Both the position numbers and the translations under genes were made by a program. A model generated the notes under the pieces. The model was not told the DNA's origin, ran no database searches, and saw only the letters and a list, made by a program, of their open reading frames with translations. From Thuidium tamariscinum (taxonomy: Eukaryota > Streptophyta > Bryopsida > Hypnales > Thuidiaceae): a stretch of 64,000 nt of DNA. This document shows, one piece after another, positions 11,658 to 24,639 of this stretch; within the stretch, counting starts at the first letter, position 1; each line of letters starts with the position of its first letter. The DNA lies in contig OX344755.2 in NCBI GenBank assembly GCA_947034885.2, positions 24,807,052 through 24,871,051 on the forward strand, given 5' to 3'.

Positions 11658-12402
11658 GGGTCATTGCAAGAAAGACCTGCCACAAAGCGTAGCGTTTTGC
11701 ACAGTACTCACTTTTTTCTTTGGGAGTACTGTATAAATAGTAAATCAATTTTAAAAAAAAGTGAAAAATATGTTTGATGTATATACCTTTAAGAAGAAGA
11801 TACCCTAGGAAGGAAAAGTATAGAAAAATTCTCTAAGTAGGAGAACTAGAAAAGTGCTGAATTTCGTGAAAATTGTAACTTTCACTATATTTTCACATTT
11901 TAATTTGTAAAAAATAGGGAAAGTAATTTTTCTTAAAACTAAAAATTGGCCATTTGAGAAGACTTTATGGTAAAGGTATTTCACCAAAATAATGATCCGA
12001 AAACTATCTTGATTGTTCAAAAATGTGCGCGCAAGGGAGGCCTATTAGCACACATGTAGAGGAAAGAGAATAATGATTTTTTAAATTTCCTTCAGTGGAA
12101 ACATGCCTACTTAGTGTAGGAATAGACCCTAGAAATCTGAGCTCTAAAATATTAATTTAAAGTACTCCCCAGTACTAAAAACCCCTAAACCGCAAAGTGT
12201 GACAAATTAGAGAAATTAGAATTTAAATATAAAATGATTTTTGAAAATTTCTGAAAAATAAGGGTTTTGATAACTATCAAATCAGTCATCTCCAATAAAA
12301 ATTTCAAGTTCAAAGAGTTAATGCTTCAAAAGTTATGGCTCATGACAACTCCGTCACTCAAAGTGTGACGCCAAATAGTACAAGTCTTTCTTGCATTCAC
12401 CC
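11658..12402. mobile_element. 745-bp non-autonomous relative of the 18.5-kb transposon
   Basis: The left end starts GGGTCATTGCAAGAAAGACC and the right end, reversed, starts GGGTGAATGCAAGAAAGACT and continues TTGTACTATTTGG, as in the 18.5-kb element. It is flanked by a perfect 4-bp duplication GATG (11654-11657 and 12403-12406). The interior has no gene. It contains a hairpin with ACAGTACTC/GAGTACTGT arms at 11701-11731 and AAGTGTGACAAATTAG, shared (inverted) with the 1077-bp element. It is probably mobilised by the transposase of an element like 37153-55666. Confidence 0.82.
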
Positions 12403-12406
12403 GATG

Positions 12407-14136
12407 GCACTATAATTTTGGTTTATATTGTGATGTTATACAATTTAATATACACCTATATTCCTATAGTGAAACTTTCAGATTTTTTGAGCATATATTG
12501 TATGAGTTTTGATATGAATTTTCTTCACTCTTTCCTTTAAACTTTTTACAAGAATTTGAAAATTTTGCCAAAAGACTTGAAAATTTTAAGAGCCATAGAA
12601 GACATGATTTCATCTAAGGAAGATAAATATTAAAAAATATATTTTTCAAATAGATCATTTCACTAGAAAAGAATTCATATATAGTAGAAAAATGGCAAGA
12701 AACAAAGTTATGAATTGTAAGGCTTGAAATTTGTTGTCTGGGCCCATTCATTCTAGTTAACATTGTGTAATATTGTTTTGGATACTCAAGTGCTTATTTG
12801 GATGATTTTACTTGAGAATGTAGGATGGAAAAAATATTTTTTCATTTAGTTTTTTTTGGAAATTCCTTGAGTACGTTTTCATTGAATAATATTTCAAATT
12901 CACTCCATATGGTGTAATTAGTGACTTTTTTAAAGCATTAGATGCTCAATCCATAATCACACTTGTATTTTGGCTATTTCTTGCTCTGTATTCTTGATGT
13001 GAATTTTAGCTATAAAAATGATTCTTTTTGAATTTGAGTTCAACTAATGACATGAAGGTTTCTAATAGAATTCTAGTCCAATTACTCAAGTTTAGTTTCT
13101 AGTCCAATTGGAAATTTTGAAAATTTTGTAAATTTCATTGTTTTATAGAAATATGAACTTTGGGCCTACAAAACCATAGTTTGTTGATTTTTTTATTTTA
13201 GTGTGGCATAATAACTTTGGATTATAACATAATACACTATAGTACCTTTTCAATTTTGAAAACCTCTACCAAATATTTAAAAAAATTAAACTTTTCAACT
13301 TCAATAGTTGAAAAGTGATTTCAACAATTTTTAGCATCCAAAATACCTATTTAATAAAGTATTTAGTAGTTCTAACAGTATCCTAAATCCACTCAATGTT
13401 GGCATGCAAGTGATGCAACACATTCTACACACATATGAAAAGACAAGAATGAAAGATAAAGTTTAAATTTGTTTCATTACATTGTTTAATGAAGAGATCA
13501 TGAGATTTTAAAGTTCCTTTCTAATAAGAATCAAAGTCAAATCTATTTCCACACCTCAAATTGTGAAGTGGCTTGAATTGGTTCAATTTTGACAATAGGT
13601 ACTAGAAATTTTCAAAATTTTGAATGGTTATCATTATAAATTGCTTGAAATTACAAATTCAATTTATAAAAATTAATTTTTGCCAAAATTGAAGAAATAC
13701 TGCAATAAATCTATGGTGAGTGTATATTGTATTGAGGTGAGTATCCTTCATTTTTTTTCTTTAAAGACTCACAAGATAATTACAAACCTTTCTCTAAAAA
13801 TTTAAAAATTTCATGACTTGTATGTAGTAGACACATGACTTCATCTATGAAAATTAAATTTAAAAACTTTCTTTTACATCTAGTTTCAAAATGGCAACAA
13901 ATTGAGTAATGGCTTATAATCAATGGTCATGGGCCCATCTTTCTAAGATTAACTCGATCCAAAGAGCTACAAGAGCAAATCACATATAGTGAAAGGTTTA
14001 ATAAGAGCTGGGACAAGTCTAATACATTATTGCAAAGAGGTTATAACATATTTTGCATTCATCATGTTTGTATGTAGGTTGGGTCAGGACTATTCTAACA
14101 AATTACTTTAGAGAGGTTTATTCATTAGTTTAGCCC
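12407..14136. other. AT-rich intergenic stretch, no gene seen
   Basis: AT-rich, with short internal similarities (a TGGGCCCAT word at about 12735 and 13928 in similar context) that suggest old repeats. No gene is supported. Confidence 0.45.
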
Positions 14137-14694
14137 CTAAAAGCCCAACAAATTAGGATAAAATACAAATGTGCTATAAAATATAAGCTCTACAACTTCT
14201 TTGAAGTTTGCATCTAAGAAGATATTGTGAAGCACAAAAAGTAGAAAGTATCCATACATGCAAAGTTGTAAAATTATTTTTTGATTCTCTTCAAATAAAT
14301 TTTGAAAATTTAACTTCAAAAATTCACCAAAAATACAATTTCCATCTTTAGGGTTTGAATTTTTTTTATTGGTAAAAAATGTGGTTTCTAATGATCTGCA
14401 AGAAAATGAAAAATATCTAGTAATGAGAGCTTCAATGCTTTCCCCAATAGTAAGTTTTTCAACAGTAGGCAATTCTAAACACTTGATACTATTTCTCTTG
14501 TAATTTTTGTTTGCCTGTACTGATTTCAGTTTCGAGTATAAATGTTGGAAGACAACCCAATCTTTCCAAAATTTGAAAAAAGAAGTTTTGAAAAAAATTC
14601 TTTTTTGCCCGAAAATCCTGCCCGAAGTCAGGCAGCGCTCAGGGGTTAAAGAGAGATGTTCATTGGAAGTTCTATTGTATAGAATCCATTCCAA
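14137..14694 (-). CDS. Doubtful 185-codon ORF
   Basis: An open frame in AT-rich DNA, rich in Phe, Leu, Lys and Asn. It has no recognised domain or paralog in the window. The middle (CLELPTVEKLTIGESIEALI) looks somewhat protein-like. The composition could equally be chance in AT-rich sequence. It borders the GC-richer island that holds the DCD-TRF4 gene. Confidence 0.2.
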   Translation of the reverse strand: MEWILYNRTSNEHLSLTPERCLTSGRIFGQKRIFFKTSFFKFWKDWVVFQHLYSKLKSVQANKNYKRNSIKCLELPTVEKLTIGESIEALITRYFSFSCRSLETTFFTNKKNSNPKDGNCIFGEFLKLNFQNLFEENQKIILQLCMYGYFLLFVLHNIFLDANFKEVVELIFYSTFVFYPNLLGF

Positions 14695-14699
14695 ATGGC

Positions 14700-16132
14700 C
14701 CCAAACCCAAGCACTTCATGGGAAGGTGTTGTTGTCTTAGTGTAACTTTCCAGGAACTCGTACTCGACTCAATAAAACATCCCACCAGACAAGACCCACA
14801 CGGTAACCACAGCAATACCATCTCACCACCGCCTGAATTGAATAGAATATTTGAAGACGACTCCATCGCACAAAAAAGTCAGGCAAGTAGTAAGCTTACT
14901 TCTAGACACAGAAAAGCGACTAATCTCACACACCAGTCAGCCAGAATATACGCAAGACATCACAAGGTCAAGAAATCAGTCACACAAGCAAGCTGCCACA
15001 ATGAACGAAAAAAAATCTGATGTGCAAAAGTCCACTGTCAAAATGTAGTTCACTTGGGCTCCACCCAAATTGATGCTGAAAAGGTCAGTATGACAATTGT
15101 AACGAGTTCAACCAGAATCAGACTCCAATATCCCTTCTGTAATCACCAATCACCTGATCTAATCCCTGCACAAGAACTGCCAGAAGATCACTCCAAATCT
15201 ACGGTCAAACATGGCCAGGGAATTCGAAAGGCCAACCATCTAAGAATAAACAAGTAACGTCAAAAGCGAAAACCAGAAAGGAGCAATGAATAAAGCGTCA
15301 CACAGGGTGCATCATGCACAGCTCTCCACAATATAACCCGTCTCTAAAACTCCCGATATCCTTTGTATTTTCTTTAAAAACCTACGATATTGCAAGGCGC
15401 TCAAGCCAGTAGACTTCACAAAGCCGAAAAATGGTGGTGGAAACTGTTTATTACCAGACATCAAATTCCCTGCTCAAATATCCATATTCCTACACCATCT
15501 ATAACCTACTCGATTTCAATCAACGAAATGCCAAAAATTCCTCCTGTCCAACAGCGAGGACGAGCACCAAGTGCAAAAAATCTCGTTCCAGGACTCTATG
15601 CTCACCGGCTCTTGGGGTGTGAACATCTTCTCTGCTCCCACTCGCCAAGTTCTCTGTTCTTTTCCAGTTTTCAGTGAAGGCTCTCACTCAACTGCAAACC
15701 TCAAAGTCTCTTGCTTCGATTAGTCGTGCGCGAGCGGAAGAGCTGCATTGTTCTCAAAGCGACTCAATAATTCACAAAAAGTAAAATGGCTTCTCGTCCC
15801 CCTAAACTGCAATCCCAACCCACCGTCACCACCGTCGCTGCCTTCGACGCCAGTCATCCACTTTAGTCCACTCAGTCCACCGAATGCGCACATCTCCAAA
15901 AATAAATTGGTAAAGACATTCAGAGGCTCCAAAAAGCTTAACCGACACATCCGTGTTAAGAAACAGAAGTGTGGGACAACATCTCTTGGATGCACACTCG
16001 CACAAGCCGATCCTGAACGACCCTCATGTCAAAGAATTTCCGAACCATGCTGCCTCCGCAACTTGGAATCAACGTCACTTCTTCCAAAAGCTTCGCAAGC
16101 ACACGGATACACGGTCGCGTGATGAGACGAAA
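14700..16132. other. GC-richer region downstream of the DCD-TRF4 gene
   Basis: Base composition shifts sharply to about 50% GC at 14700 and stays so to about 24640. This part lies 3' of the last recognised exon of the minus-strand gene and probably contains its 3' UTR. The frame after the TAG at 16133-16135 stays open for 58 codons. I judge that chance, because the family ends near here. No other gene is recognised. Confidence 0.4.
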
Positions 16133-19100
16133 CTAAAGCGGCGCAAGGGACGCATTCCCATTCAAAAATAGTTGGTCCAGCAGGGGTAACGCACGCCTCC
16201 TTCCTGGACCCATTCCAACGCTCTCAAGACTTGACACCGGTGCAAGCCGAGTCAAAATGTAAAACATCTCCTGCATTGCACCCTGCAAAGCGCAAAATCA
16301 AACAACGCACCAGGCAAACTCAAATCCCTGTTATCTTGCAAGTCTCCACACCACAACATCTTCAGAGGTGGCAAAGGAAGACGCACGAAACAATCACGGA
16401 ATAAGCCACTCGGGCAACCCTGCCAGCCCCTTTGGCACTCCAGAAGTATTCACACAATCCAGATCACTTGAAATGCAGCGAAACCTCAATACACCCAACC
16501 ATCTCGAGCAAATGCCATGACAAGGTCCGAATGCCACGAACCTGAACTCGATGCATGTTGAACGATCCAGCTCCAATATTGGCACCAGGACGAAGCGGGT
16601 CATCGATTGTCAATGCGACTGGACCTGAGGCCTTGTCAAGGTAAAACAAACCGCCGCTACCGCCGACACCCTGACATAATACACACAACATAAACGGTCA
16701 CTCAAATGAACCTCTAAACCAACGAATCATGGAAACATCGACATCATCTTCACCCTCACCCTCCCGGAAACCATTCGGTGTCCACATGTCATCTGTACGT
16801 CACCCATCCCACGCAAAATTCACAACTTCGTGAACTGAGAAAACGATTCAACCATGTACCTTCGTCACAAGACGCACTTGGGTGAAATCGATCGCCCAAC
16901 CAAACACGTACAGAAACCCAATTAAGAGGGTACCCAGATTCGGAGAAGAAACCGAATGCATGGAAGTCAGCAACTGCTCCACGATTCCTCCGGTCCATTG
17001 ATTGCAACCTACACTCTTCGAACCGTCCAACGCCAACGGAACACGAACACCAATGCTGGATCCTGTTCGTCATCCAATCAGCCTGTTAGACCTGCACCAC
17101 GGACACTGACTACACATATACATCGCCTCGTACGCCAACACCACCTCATTCAACATCACACACTCCAAACACCATGTCCACTCCCAAACACTTCACGTGT
17201 TCTCAATCGGCGGACGACAATTGCAATGCACCCACCGGCTTCTGATGGAGCTTCAGAAATGGACGTCAAGCTTGACCTCCTATCTGATGACGACACGGTG
17301 TCGCTTGGAGGAGGAGAAAAAGAAGACTCTGCCTCACGATGACCCAAGGACTCTGTACCAGCTACCGTGGAAGAAATATTCGTCGCCTCAGCGAGTGATG
17401 TTGAGCTCGCGCAAGCATTCGTACCTGCAGCACTCGGCGCTCTCGCTTCTGTGGGTGTGCCACAAGTAATGGGCACTCTCTGTCACCATCACAAAATACT
17501 CACCAAATCAAATTCATCGCCCTCGAAAAATCATCAAATCAAAAAAAACATCCACACAACAGCATGCAAGGCGCCAAAACCGGGAAGGCAACAAAGACGT
17601 ACACCAACCAAATCCACATGCTCAAAAGAATCATGGGAAGAGCAACTGAGGAAGCTAGAACAACACGAAACGGGACCCTCATAAGTCGTGCAAACGAACT
17701 CGTCCCAAACAAACACTCCGAAACAGTCACAAACACACGGGGCGCGGGGCGTACCTCCAGATAAAACACAAGCATAATCGTCAGAGAAAACGATCCAAGG
17801 CCTCCAGTGTAAACATCCTTCAGCCCTTTCGAGTGCAGATAAGACTTCAGAAGCAGAACCTGTTCACACGCCCACACCGTTGTCAACCACAACCCTCAAC
17901 ATCAATACAACACAGCGAGACGACCCATAAAACCGAACCTCTCCACCACATACCCCTCCACGCCAACGGACACGCACAATCGAGCGACGCTACCACAAAC
18001 GAAGAAAACCAACTTCACCAACTGCACAACAAAGAGGATCCAAATACCAGGGGCGCCAAAGCAGGGTGCTGGTGCAGCCGCTTGATCACGTACTCCCGGG
18101 CTGCAGCACCGTTGTGGAGCTGGCTTGCCAATTCGTAATTCGAACTCACCGGTCGCACGCTCTCAACACCTTCGACGCTCTGCACTGCACCGACACCTCC
18201 TTCTCGCCTCATCTTCCTCCCACCGATCGTGATATCGATCTTCACCACCGGAGAAACCGCAGACGAACAACAAACAGAAGGACTGCAATGCAGCTTGATC
18301 ACAGGCATGGTTGCGCTCTCGATCGTCGCGATGCTCTTGCACCACTCGTAGCCGCGCAACGCTGCACCCAACAACCGGATAGACGGCGCAAGCAAACGGG
18401 TGCCCGTAAGACCCGCGGTTTCCGCGGTTTCCAAAGGAGGGGGCGCGTCCACTACCACCACGTCCACATCGCTCTGGGATAGGCACAGACCGGTGGCATA
18501 CGAACCGAACACCTGCCCACAAAAATCGAAACACACAAGTCAGAACCTGCTCGACGCATACACCACACGAAAAATGGTCCATGCATTCCCTCGCGTTCCC
18601 CTCTGACGGTGCCTACCTCCACGTCAGCACTCGGCCACAGTCTCTTCACGGCATCCCTCACACAGTCGATGGCAGCCTCAGCACAACTCCGGGCTTCCGA
18701 CGACGGACTGGCTGTGTGTGCAAAATCCAGGATCTCCGAGTGCAGCTCCTCGGCGTTCACCAAGAATTGCTGCGGGGGAATCGGAAACATGCCATTCGCG
18801 TCGAAAAGATAGCCCGGCGCCATCGCTGGCACGGACGAAGGGACGCCCCACCCACCTTGGACTACTCCATTCTGGACTCCATACTCGCCCTCTCGCAATC
18901 CACGAGGGATCGCTCGATACGACATCTCATGATGCAACACGTCTGCAACGCATGTCACGCACTTTCAGTTTCTCAATGAAACAAGGATTTGCACATAAGA
19001 AGGTCATACGAAAACGCTCCACCAATTCCCTGCCCAGAACGCGGGCTCCAATGGTATATACAATCACAACACACGCATCACAAGCAAATGCACAGAAACG

Positions 19101-22100
19101 GCTCCTCGCGCTAAAACAATGACGCCGTCCTTGCCACCGGATTCACCGAAACCTCCTATTCGAAAAGATTGGTTTGGCTCCTACAAGATCCGCACAGACT
19201 GAGTCACCTGAACTACCTCTCGTACTCACGGAAATTAATCTCGCAGACAGAACCAAGCACAAAGTCTCTCATACAAACAACGGACAAGGCGTACAGGCCG
19301 CACTCAACTCAGGCGCAGCACGATGGCATTCACGCTCCACTAAGAACACACAACCCCGTGTCACCGACTTCGGCAGCCCAAATTGCGGAGCCCTTCAGCT
19401 ACTACCACACCGGAAACACAAACGACCACCTCATCAGCTACCACAATAGGACTGACATTAACACGTCACTCACCAGGACGAAAGGGCTGTTGAGAAGACT
19501 GCATTGGAGGCGGAGATATCGTCGCGGGAGTCGACGTAGGATCAATCGGAAGCTGTTGGACCAGGGACGGAGCTTCAGCAGCTGAAGCCGATTGCGTCCT
19601 CCGAAAATGTGATTTCTCGTCCCTCTCTGTCGCGACCTTAGACTGCTGATCCCTTCGAACATCGTTTGCAGGCCAGGCCAACATAGACACTGGGCCCTCC
19701 TCTTCACCCTTCGTCTGAGAAGCACTGGGGGCCATCCCCGATAGCACTTCCGATGGCCGAACTCTCTCCTGCACTAGGCTAACTGCCGGAACCTTGTGAT
19801 TGGCATTCTCTCGGGCTTCCTGCGTCTGAAACCTCGTTTTCGTGCTGCTGTCAGGCTCGGCCACACTCGTCGAGACTTCCACCTCAGTCTGCGTCTGCTG
19901 CTCAGATGCCGCAGGAGGCATTGCAGTTCCAATAATCGAACCCGACGAAGGCTCCAGCAATCGCCGAAGGACCGCATCACTCCCTTGCCAGGAGACCTTC
20001 TTAACAGCACTCTCGGGGCCCAAGCTTGCACTGTCCGCACCGTCTACAGCAACGGGACGATCTTGGCTGCTGCTGGAGCTCCCAGTGCAGTCGTCCTCGT
20101 CCGCAACTGGGCCACCGGGAGGGCTCTTCGTACCATTGCTACCGCCGTCTCTCGAAGGAACCCACCCCAAGGGACACCCACCTTCGATCATCCCTCTACC
20201 AACGCTTCCGGCGTCTGTACGAGAAGCCCTGTTCCCTCCCTCCGCCACTGCCGTCGTGGCAGCCTCAGATGATTTCCTGTCGCTCCACGCCGACCGGCTA
20301 TCCGCCTTCTTCGCTTCGCCGTCCCAACATGTCGAGGATTTGCCCACTTTCCTCTCGAGCCACACTAGGTCGCCTGCGTGGTGAGAGCCCAAAACCGCTT
20401 GCGCGCCACTGCCAGACGCTTCTGAATTGGCCGATGACCTTCTACTCCCTACCGCCTCAGTGTGTTTAACACTCCCTACTTTACTACCGTCTCCAACAAA
20501 ATCTGCGCTCGCACTCGACGAGACACAAACATTAACAATGGATCCAACTCTACTGACGCCGTCCTCACCACTTGCAACACACGCATTCCTATCAACGCTA
20601 TCGACACTACCTACATCCGCTGGCATTCCCGCTTTCAACGCTGCACTATACGAACTAAACCCGGAAAGAGTCGGAGACTGGGACCCTACTTGCGAGTCCC
20701 CTTCCACAGTACTCCTCAATCCACTACACTCCGTATTTTGCTCATCTGAATCTGACCTAGAACCCCTCTCACTGCCGGTTTCACACAACCCATTCGTGAG
20801 CTCATCGCTCTTCACAGTGGTGGCGTTGCGAGGGTCGAGATACTCACCTGCTCTAACTACACCATTTGCCTCACCATAAGCTACGCCGTTCTCCTTCGTA
20901 CTCTTCTTTAACCTTTCCTCATCGTGTGATGCCCAATTCGACGTTGACAGTCCCGCACTCGCTGAACCACTCACGCAATCTGGGTCCGACCGCCATCGTT
21001 GCGCCGCATCAGCCCTGGTCTCCCTGCCGCGTCCGAAGTCGCCGTTCGAAGAATAGTGGCCGCTGGACTGCGATGCATTGCTGTTCGCACTGGACCAATT
21101 CATAGTCGGCCCCACTCTTCTTCTCCCTGACAAAGAGTTCGGGGAGTTCGATCTCTTTGTAGTCTGCGGACGATGAACGCGAGTCCCACTTCCCTTGCTC
21201 TTCACCTTCACTCTCTCCCACTCGCCTTCTGGATCGTCCGCACCCTTCTGCGTCTTCGGTGCGCGAGACGTGCCGAAAAGCTTCAACAGTTCTTCTGCCT
21301 GAAGGTTACACATCACCGAACTCAGACACAAACACCACACACAACGATTCTTCAATCTTCTACACGTGAGCAACCTCAACACTCAACTCTGGATTTCAGT
21401 AAATATGCTTGCATCTGATAGAGCCATTCAGCTGAGAAAAATCTCAAACAGTGGTCTACTACATCCAGCTCCTATCTACCTCCATTTCGACCGCGTGCAC
21501 CATTCAAGCAAGACCTAAGCTGAGACAAATTTAATCTAATTCAGCTTATGCTAGCAGTAAACTAAAAAAGCTACCAAATCCCACTGTTATCCATCACAAA
21601 GAGTATACTCAAAAACACAATTGCGTCAGGCGTAGCCTGACTTCCTGAACCGAAATGACAACCATGCGTCCAAGGCCCCTAGATTAGATCAGTACCGATT
21701 CAAAGCAGGCAAAAACTCGACGACTCAGGAAAGCGGCCATCACAAGCTTGTTAGCAAGATCCAGCTTACCTCAGGCACTGTCAGCTCTAACCTAAATTTA
21801 GGACCATCGTAGTAATTAACTGTGGAACGAAACATGGATTCTTCCAGTGCGGGTCTTTCCTCCCTCAAACGAACTCTGACCTGCATGTTCAAATGTTTGA
21901 AAGGATTGTCATATTCCCAAGAGCGGAACAAGAGCATGAATACGGTGCAGCAAATCACAAAAATCTGAAGCGTTCGAATTGGGCGAGATGTAGGTTGGAG
22001 CGAGAAAAAAAATTTGAAGGCTATAAACAACTGCAATTTCCTAATAGAAGAACACACAGCAAGTGACTAGTCAGTTTATATGATCAAGTTCCATATTTGT

Positions 22101-23880
22101 CAGCGTATTATTCAGGCTCTCTATCTAGTGTCATTACGCAAGAACCGCTTGATTTTCGAGGCAGAAAATGATTACGACTCACCGTTCACCAGGATAACTT
22201 AATAGAAGACAGGACTAATGACCAAAATCAAAGAGCACCACCATTTATAATACTGATCATAACAAATGCGTAAGAAACTGAACCACGACCGTCACCTAGC
22301 GAGTACAAGACTCTATGACCAACGCAATCGCAGGAAGTAAAGCATGCCTGTGCAGGAAAACGAGACATAGGCCGACCATTCCGTCTTGCTTCTTTGATCT
22401 CCCAAGCCTCAGGTTCAATGTTGAAGCCACCATCACTCGTCGCCTGTAAGATATTGAAGTACAGGTCAGGTCATCTGAGGCAGCTCGAAAAACTATCTAT
22501 CTCTAGCCGCTAGAAATACCTTAGCACCAGGGTGAACAAGAAATTGAAACAGAAGATGATATATCAGCAATCGTCCGTACAGGCCAAAGGTCTAGTTCCC
22601 AAAGAACAGCAAGCGCACGTTGACGGTGTCTGCTGTGTGCACCTCACGGCAAGTCATGCACTCACCTCGAAAACGCCATGCATAGATCTTGTGGAATAGT
22701 TGTAAAGAAACAGCGGAAGCCCAGTCTGTATTGCCTTTACGGAGTCTTGATACCGCTGAGGAAGCCCTGTAAACAAGCAAGCAATGATTGAGAAGCAACC
22801 TCTAGTGACAGAACTCGTCAATGTATTTTTCGCCTACTTCTCTGAAATGGAACATCCTACCTGCTGACACGTCGCCGTTACTGAGAAACACTCCTTTTAA
22901 AAATGCACAAAATACTGCGGACACAACTAGTCGGGCAGGCTCCTGGTAGTGGTGCCTACCTCAAGACGCAAGTGTTCCCTCACCAAAACCCAGAGATACT
23001 AGTTTCTGTGAATTATTCATGAAAAATGGTAGTTGAGCAGACCTTATATTAATTTAAAAGAGTATTTTTTCTTTCTAAAACCTTACTGGGATCGCAAATC
23101 ATCCCCTTTCACGACTCCGCAATACATGTGCATTCTCATCTCTTGCCATGGACACTCCGCCCGACTTCTTCTACGATGGCATTGCCATGACTACGTCATT
23201 CGCATAATTCACATCCTAAAACTGTCGCGAACTGATGGAGCTTATCCCTGAACCCAGCACAAACTCAATGTAGGGTTCTGACAAATTCTCACAACTGCTT
23301 TAGCAGAATTTGACCTCTTTCTCTCAATGTCACCTCATTCTACTCCCGCCGCAAATGGAGAGCATTGACACGTCTGTGCCAAAGCGTAGAGAAGGAATCA
23401 AAGTATAAAACGGGGAAGATGCAGTCGGTTAAAACCGCTCCACAATACAATCGAACGTGTTGTCCACCTAATTACACTTCACGCCTCGTCTGAGACTCAA
23501 ATAACAGAAGGGAAAATCCCATTCAAATTCCATAGGAGAAATGTCATTGATGTGAGAAAAAAGGTGACTTTGATAATCCCTGCTCCGATTGCCCAGAAAA
23601 CCTAACGTCACCAACAGCGATGGAAAACTGTAACTTGACCAAGTCAGAGTCGGGAGGCAGAAACATTGATTGAAAGGGAAGAGACTGTACCAAACAAGTG
23701 ACGCTCCAAGTCTTCGCGCATGGTGTCATTGTTGCATACGAATATGAAGCCTCCGAGAGGCTCATTCAGACCGCCGGCATTGCCAGCAGAGGCGCCTCCA
23801 TCCACCTTCCGCTCTCTCATGTAACTCACGTCCACGGACACCGTCGGTCCCGGACGATGGTATTTGGCGGTGGCCACCAT
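16133..23880 (-). CDS. DCD domain fused to TRF4-type non-canonical poly(A) polymerase (12 exons, ~1211 aa)
   Basis: Exons in order: 23880-23691, 22766-22666, 22443-22348, 21880-21770, 21298-19474, 18942-18617, 18512-18048, 17859-17755, 17448-17425, 16973-16860, 16670-16542, 16282-16133. All phases agree, giving 3636 nt. Residues ~43-175 are a DCD domain (GGFIFVCNN, LFGLPQRY, TGLPLFLYNYS, HGVFE, FPAQVRV, FRLELTVPE). Residues ~176-775 are a Ser/Gly-rich, probably disordered linker. The polymerase part has the TENT4/TRF4 helical lead-in (LHSEILDFAH), the nucleotidyltransferase motif GSYATG with Asp898 and Asp900, and the third Asp976 (KIDITIGG). It continues with PALAPLVLLLKSYL and FTGG-like YTGGLGSFSL, then NLGTLLIGFLYVFG and IDDPLRPGANIGAGSF. 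The catalytic triad is intact, so it should add short A-tails to nuclear RNAs for exosome decay. ATG 23880 is chosen for its Kozak context (A at -3, G at +4). The start of exon 10 is the least certain point. The DCD fusion is discussed in Part 2. Confidence 0.9.
22346..22348 (-). other. GC donor splice site (exon 3 of DCD-TRF4 gene)
   Basis: Exon 3 ends in CCTGCACAG followed by GCATGC. The protein on both sides (FPAQ, then VRVR) is exactly what the DCD family needs, so the junction is firm. The donor is GC rather than GT, making this a GC-AG intron. Confidence 0.8.
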
Positions 23881-23996
23881 CCTCACAACCGTCCTCAACC
23901 AGTTCCGCCTGCTTATGCACCCCCGTCTCTCATGCCACAATCGCCCCCAGCCACTCCCTCCTCACCATCACAGACACTCCCTAATCACGTCAATTC

Positions 23997-24010
23997 CCAC
24001 CCTAGGGTTT
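23997..24010 (-). promoter_or_regulatory. Telobox-like motif upstream of the DCD-TRF4 ATG
   Basis: On the minus strand GGGAAACCCTAGGG lies about 120 bp upstream of the proposed ATG. AAACCCTA is the plant telobox core, common in promoters or 5' UTRs of RNA- and translation-related genes. Region 24010-24640 beyond it is GC-rich and probably holds the promoter. Confidence 0.45.
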
Positions 24011-24639
24011 CCCTTTGACAATGCAGGTCAAAATTCTCCTCCCAAAATTTGAAGCCGAAGATGTCTAAACTCCCAGGCCAATGCCTTTCCGTCCACAAAT
24101 CGCAACTGACACACGTGACTTGATCCCTCGAGGCGCAATGGCGACCCCCGGGTCCCTCAATCCCCCGCGTCAATCCGGGACGGCGTCGAATTTCCTATTT
24201 GCCGCGCATGCAACGTACGCGCGGGAGCCAGAGGAATGAAGATAGCTGTAAAACGAGTGCTACAGAGCGCAAGAGAGGGCGAGCAATGGCTCGTTGGAAC
24301 GAGAAGCAAGAGGGCAGCGCAGGGTGCAATCCATGAAAAGGGAAGCAATGCGATTGCAATGCCACTTGGGCCAGCGCCGTTAGAAAGTCCACGAGTGTCG
24401 TCGTTGTTCATTTGCACTACGGGGGCGGCGCTGCCGAAGACGATGAAGAAAGAGGCGCCCTCGAATGCCATGGGCCCCATGGCTACATGCCGCCCATCAC
24501 CGCGCCAGGCATGCATGCCCGCGGGGTCTGCTGCCACGCGCTCCTCTGTTTTTTTGTTTCCGGGCAGGAGTGGTTAGGGCAGAGGTTTAGGCCCTGGAAT
24601 TGTGGACCCTGGAGCTGTGGTCCACGATTTCGCAGTAAC

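Noticed and set aside
15940-16132. C-terminal extension of the polymerase beyond TAG 16133
   Set aside because: 58 open codons in 50% GC DNA is within chance, and the family normally ends near this point.
19796-20879. Plus-strand open frames of 150-180 codons
   Set aside because: They are shadows of the Ser-rich linker exon (21298-19474) on the minus strand.
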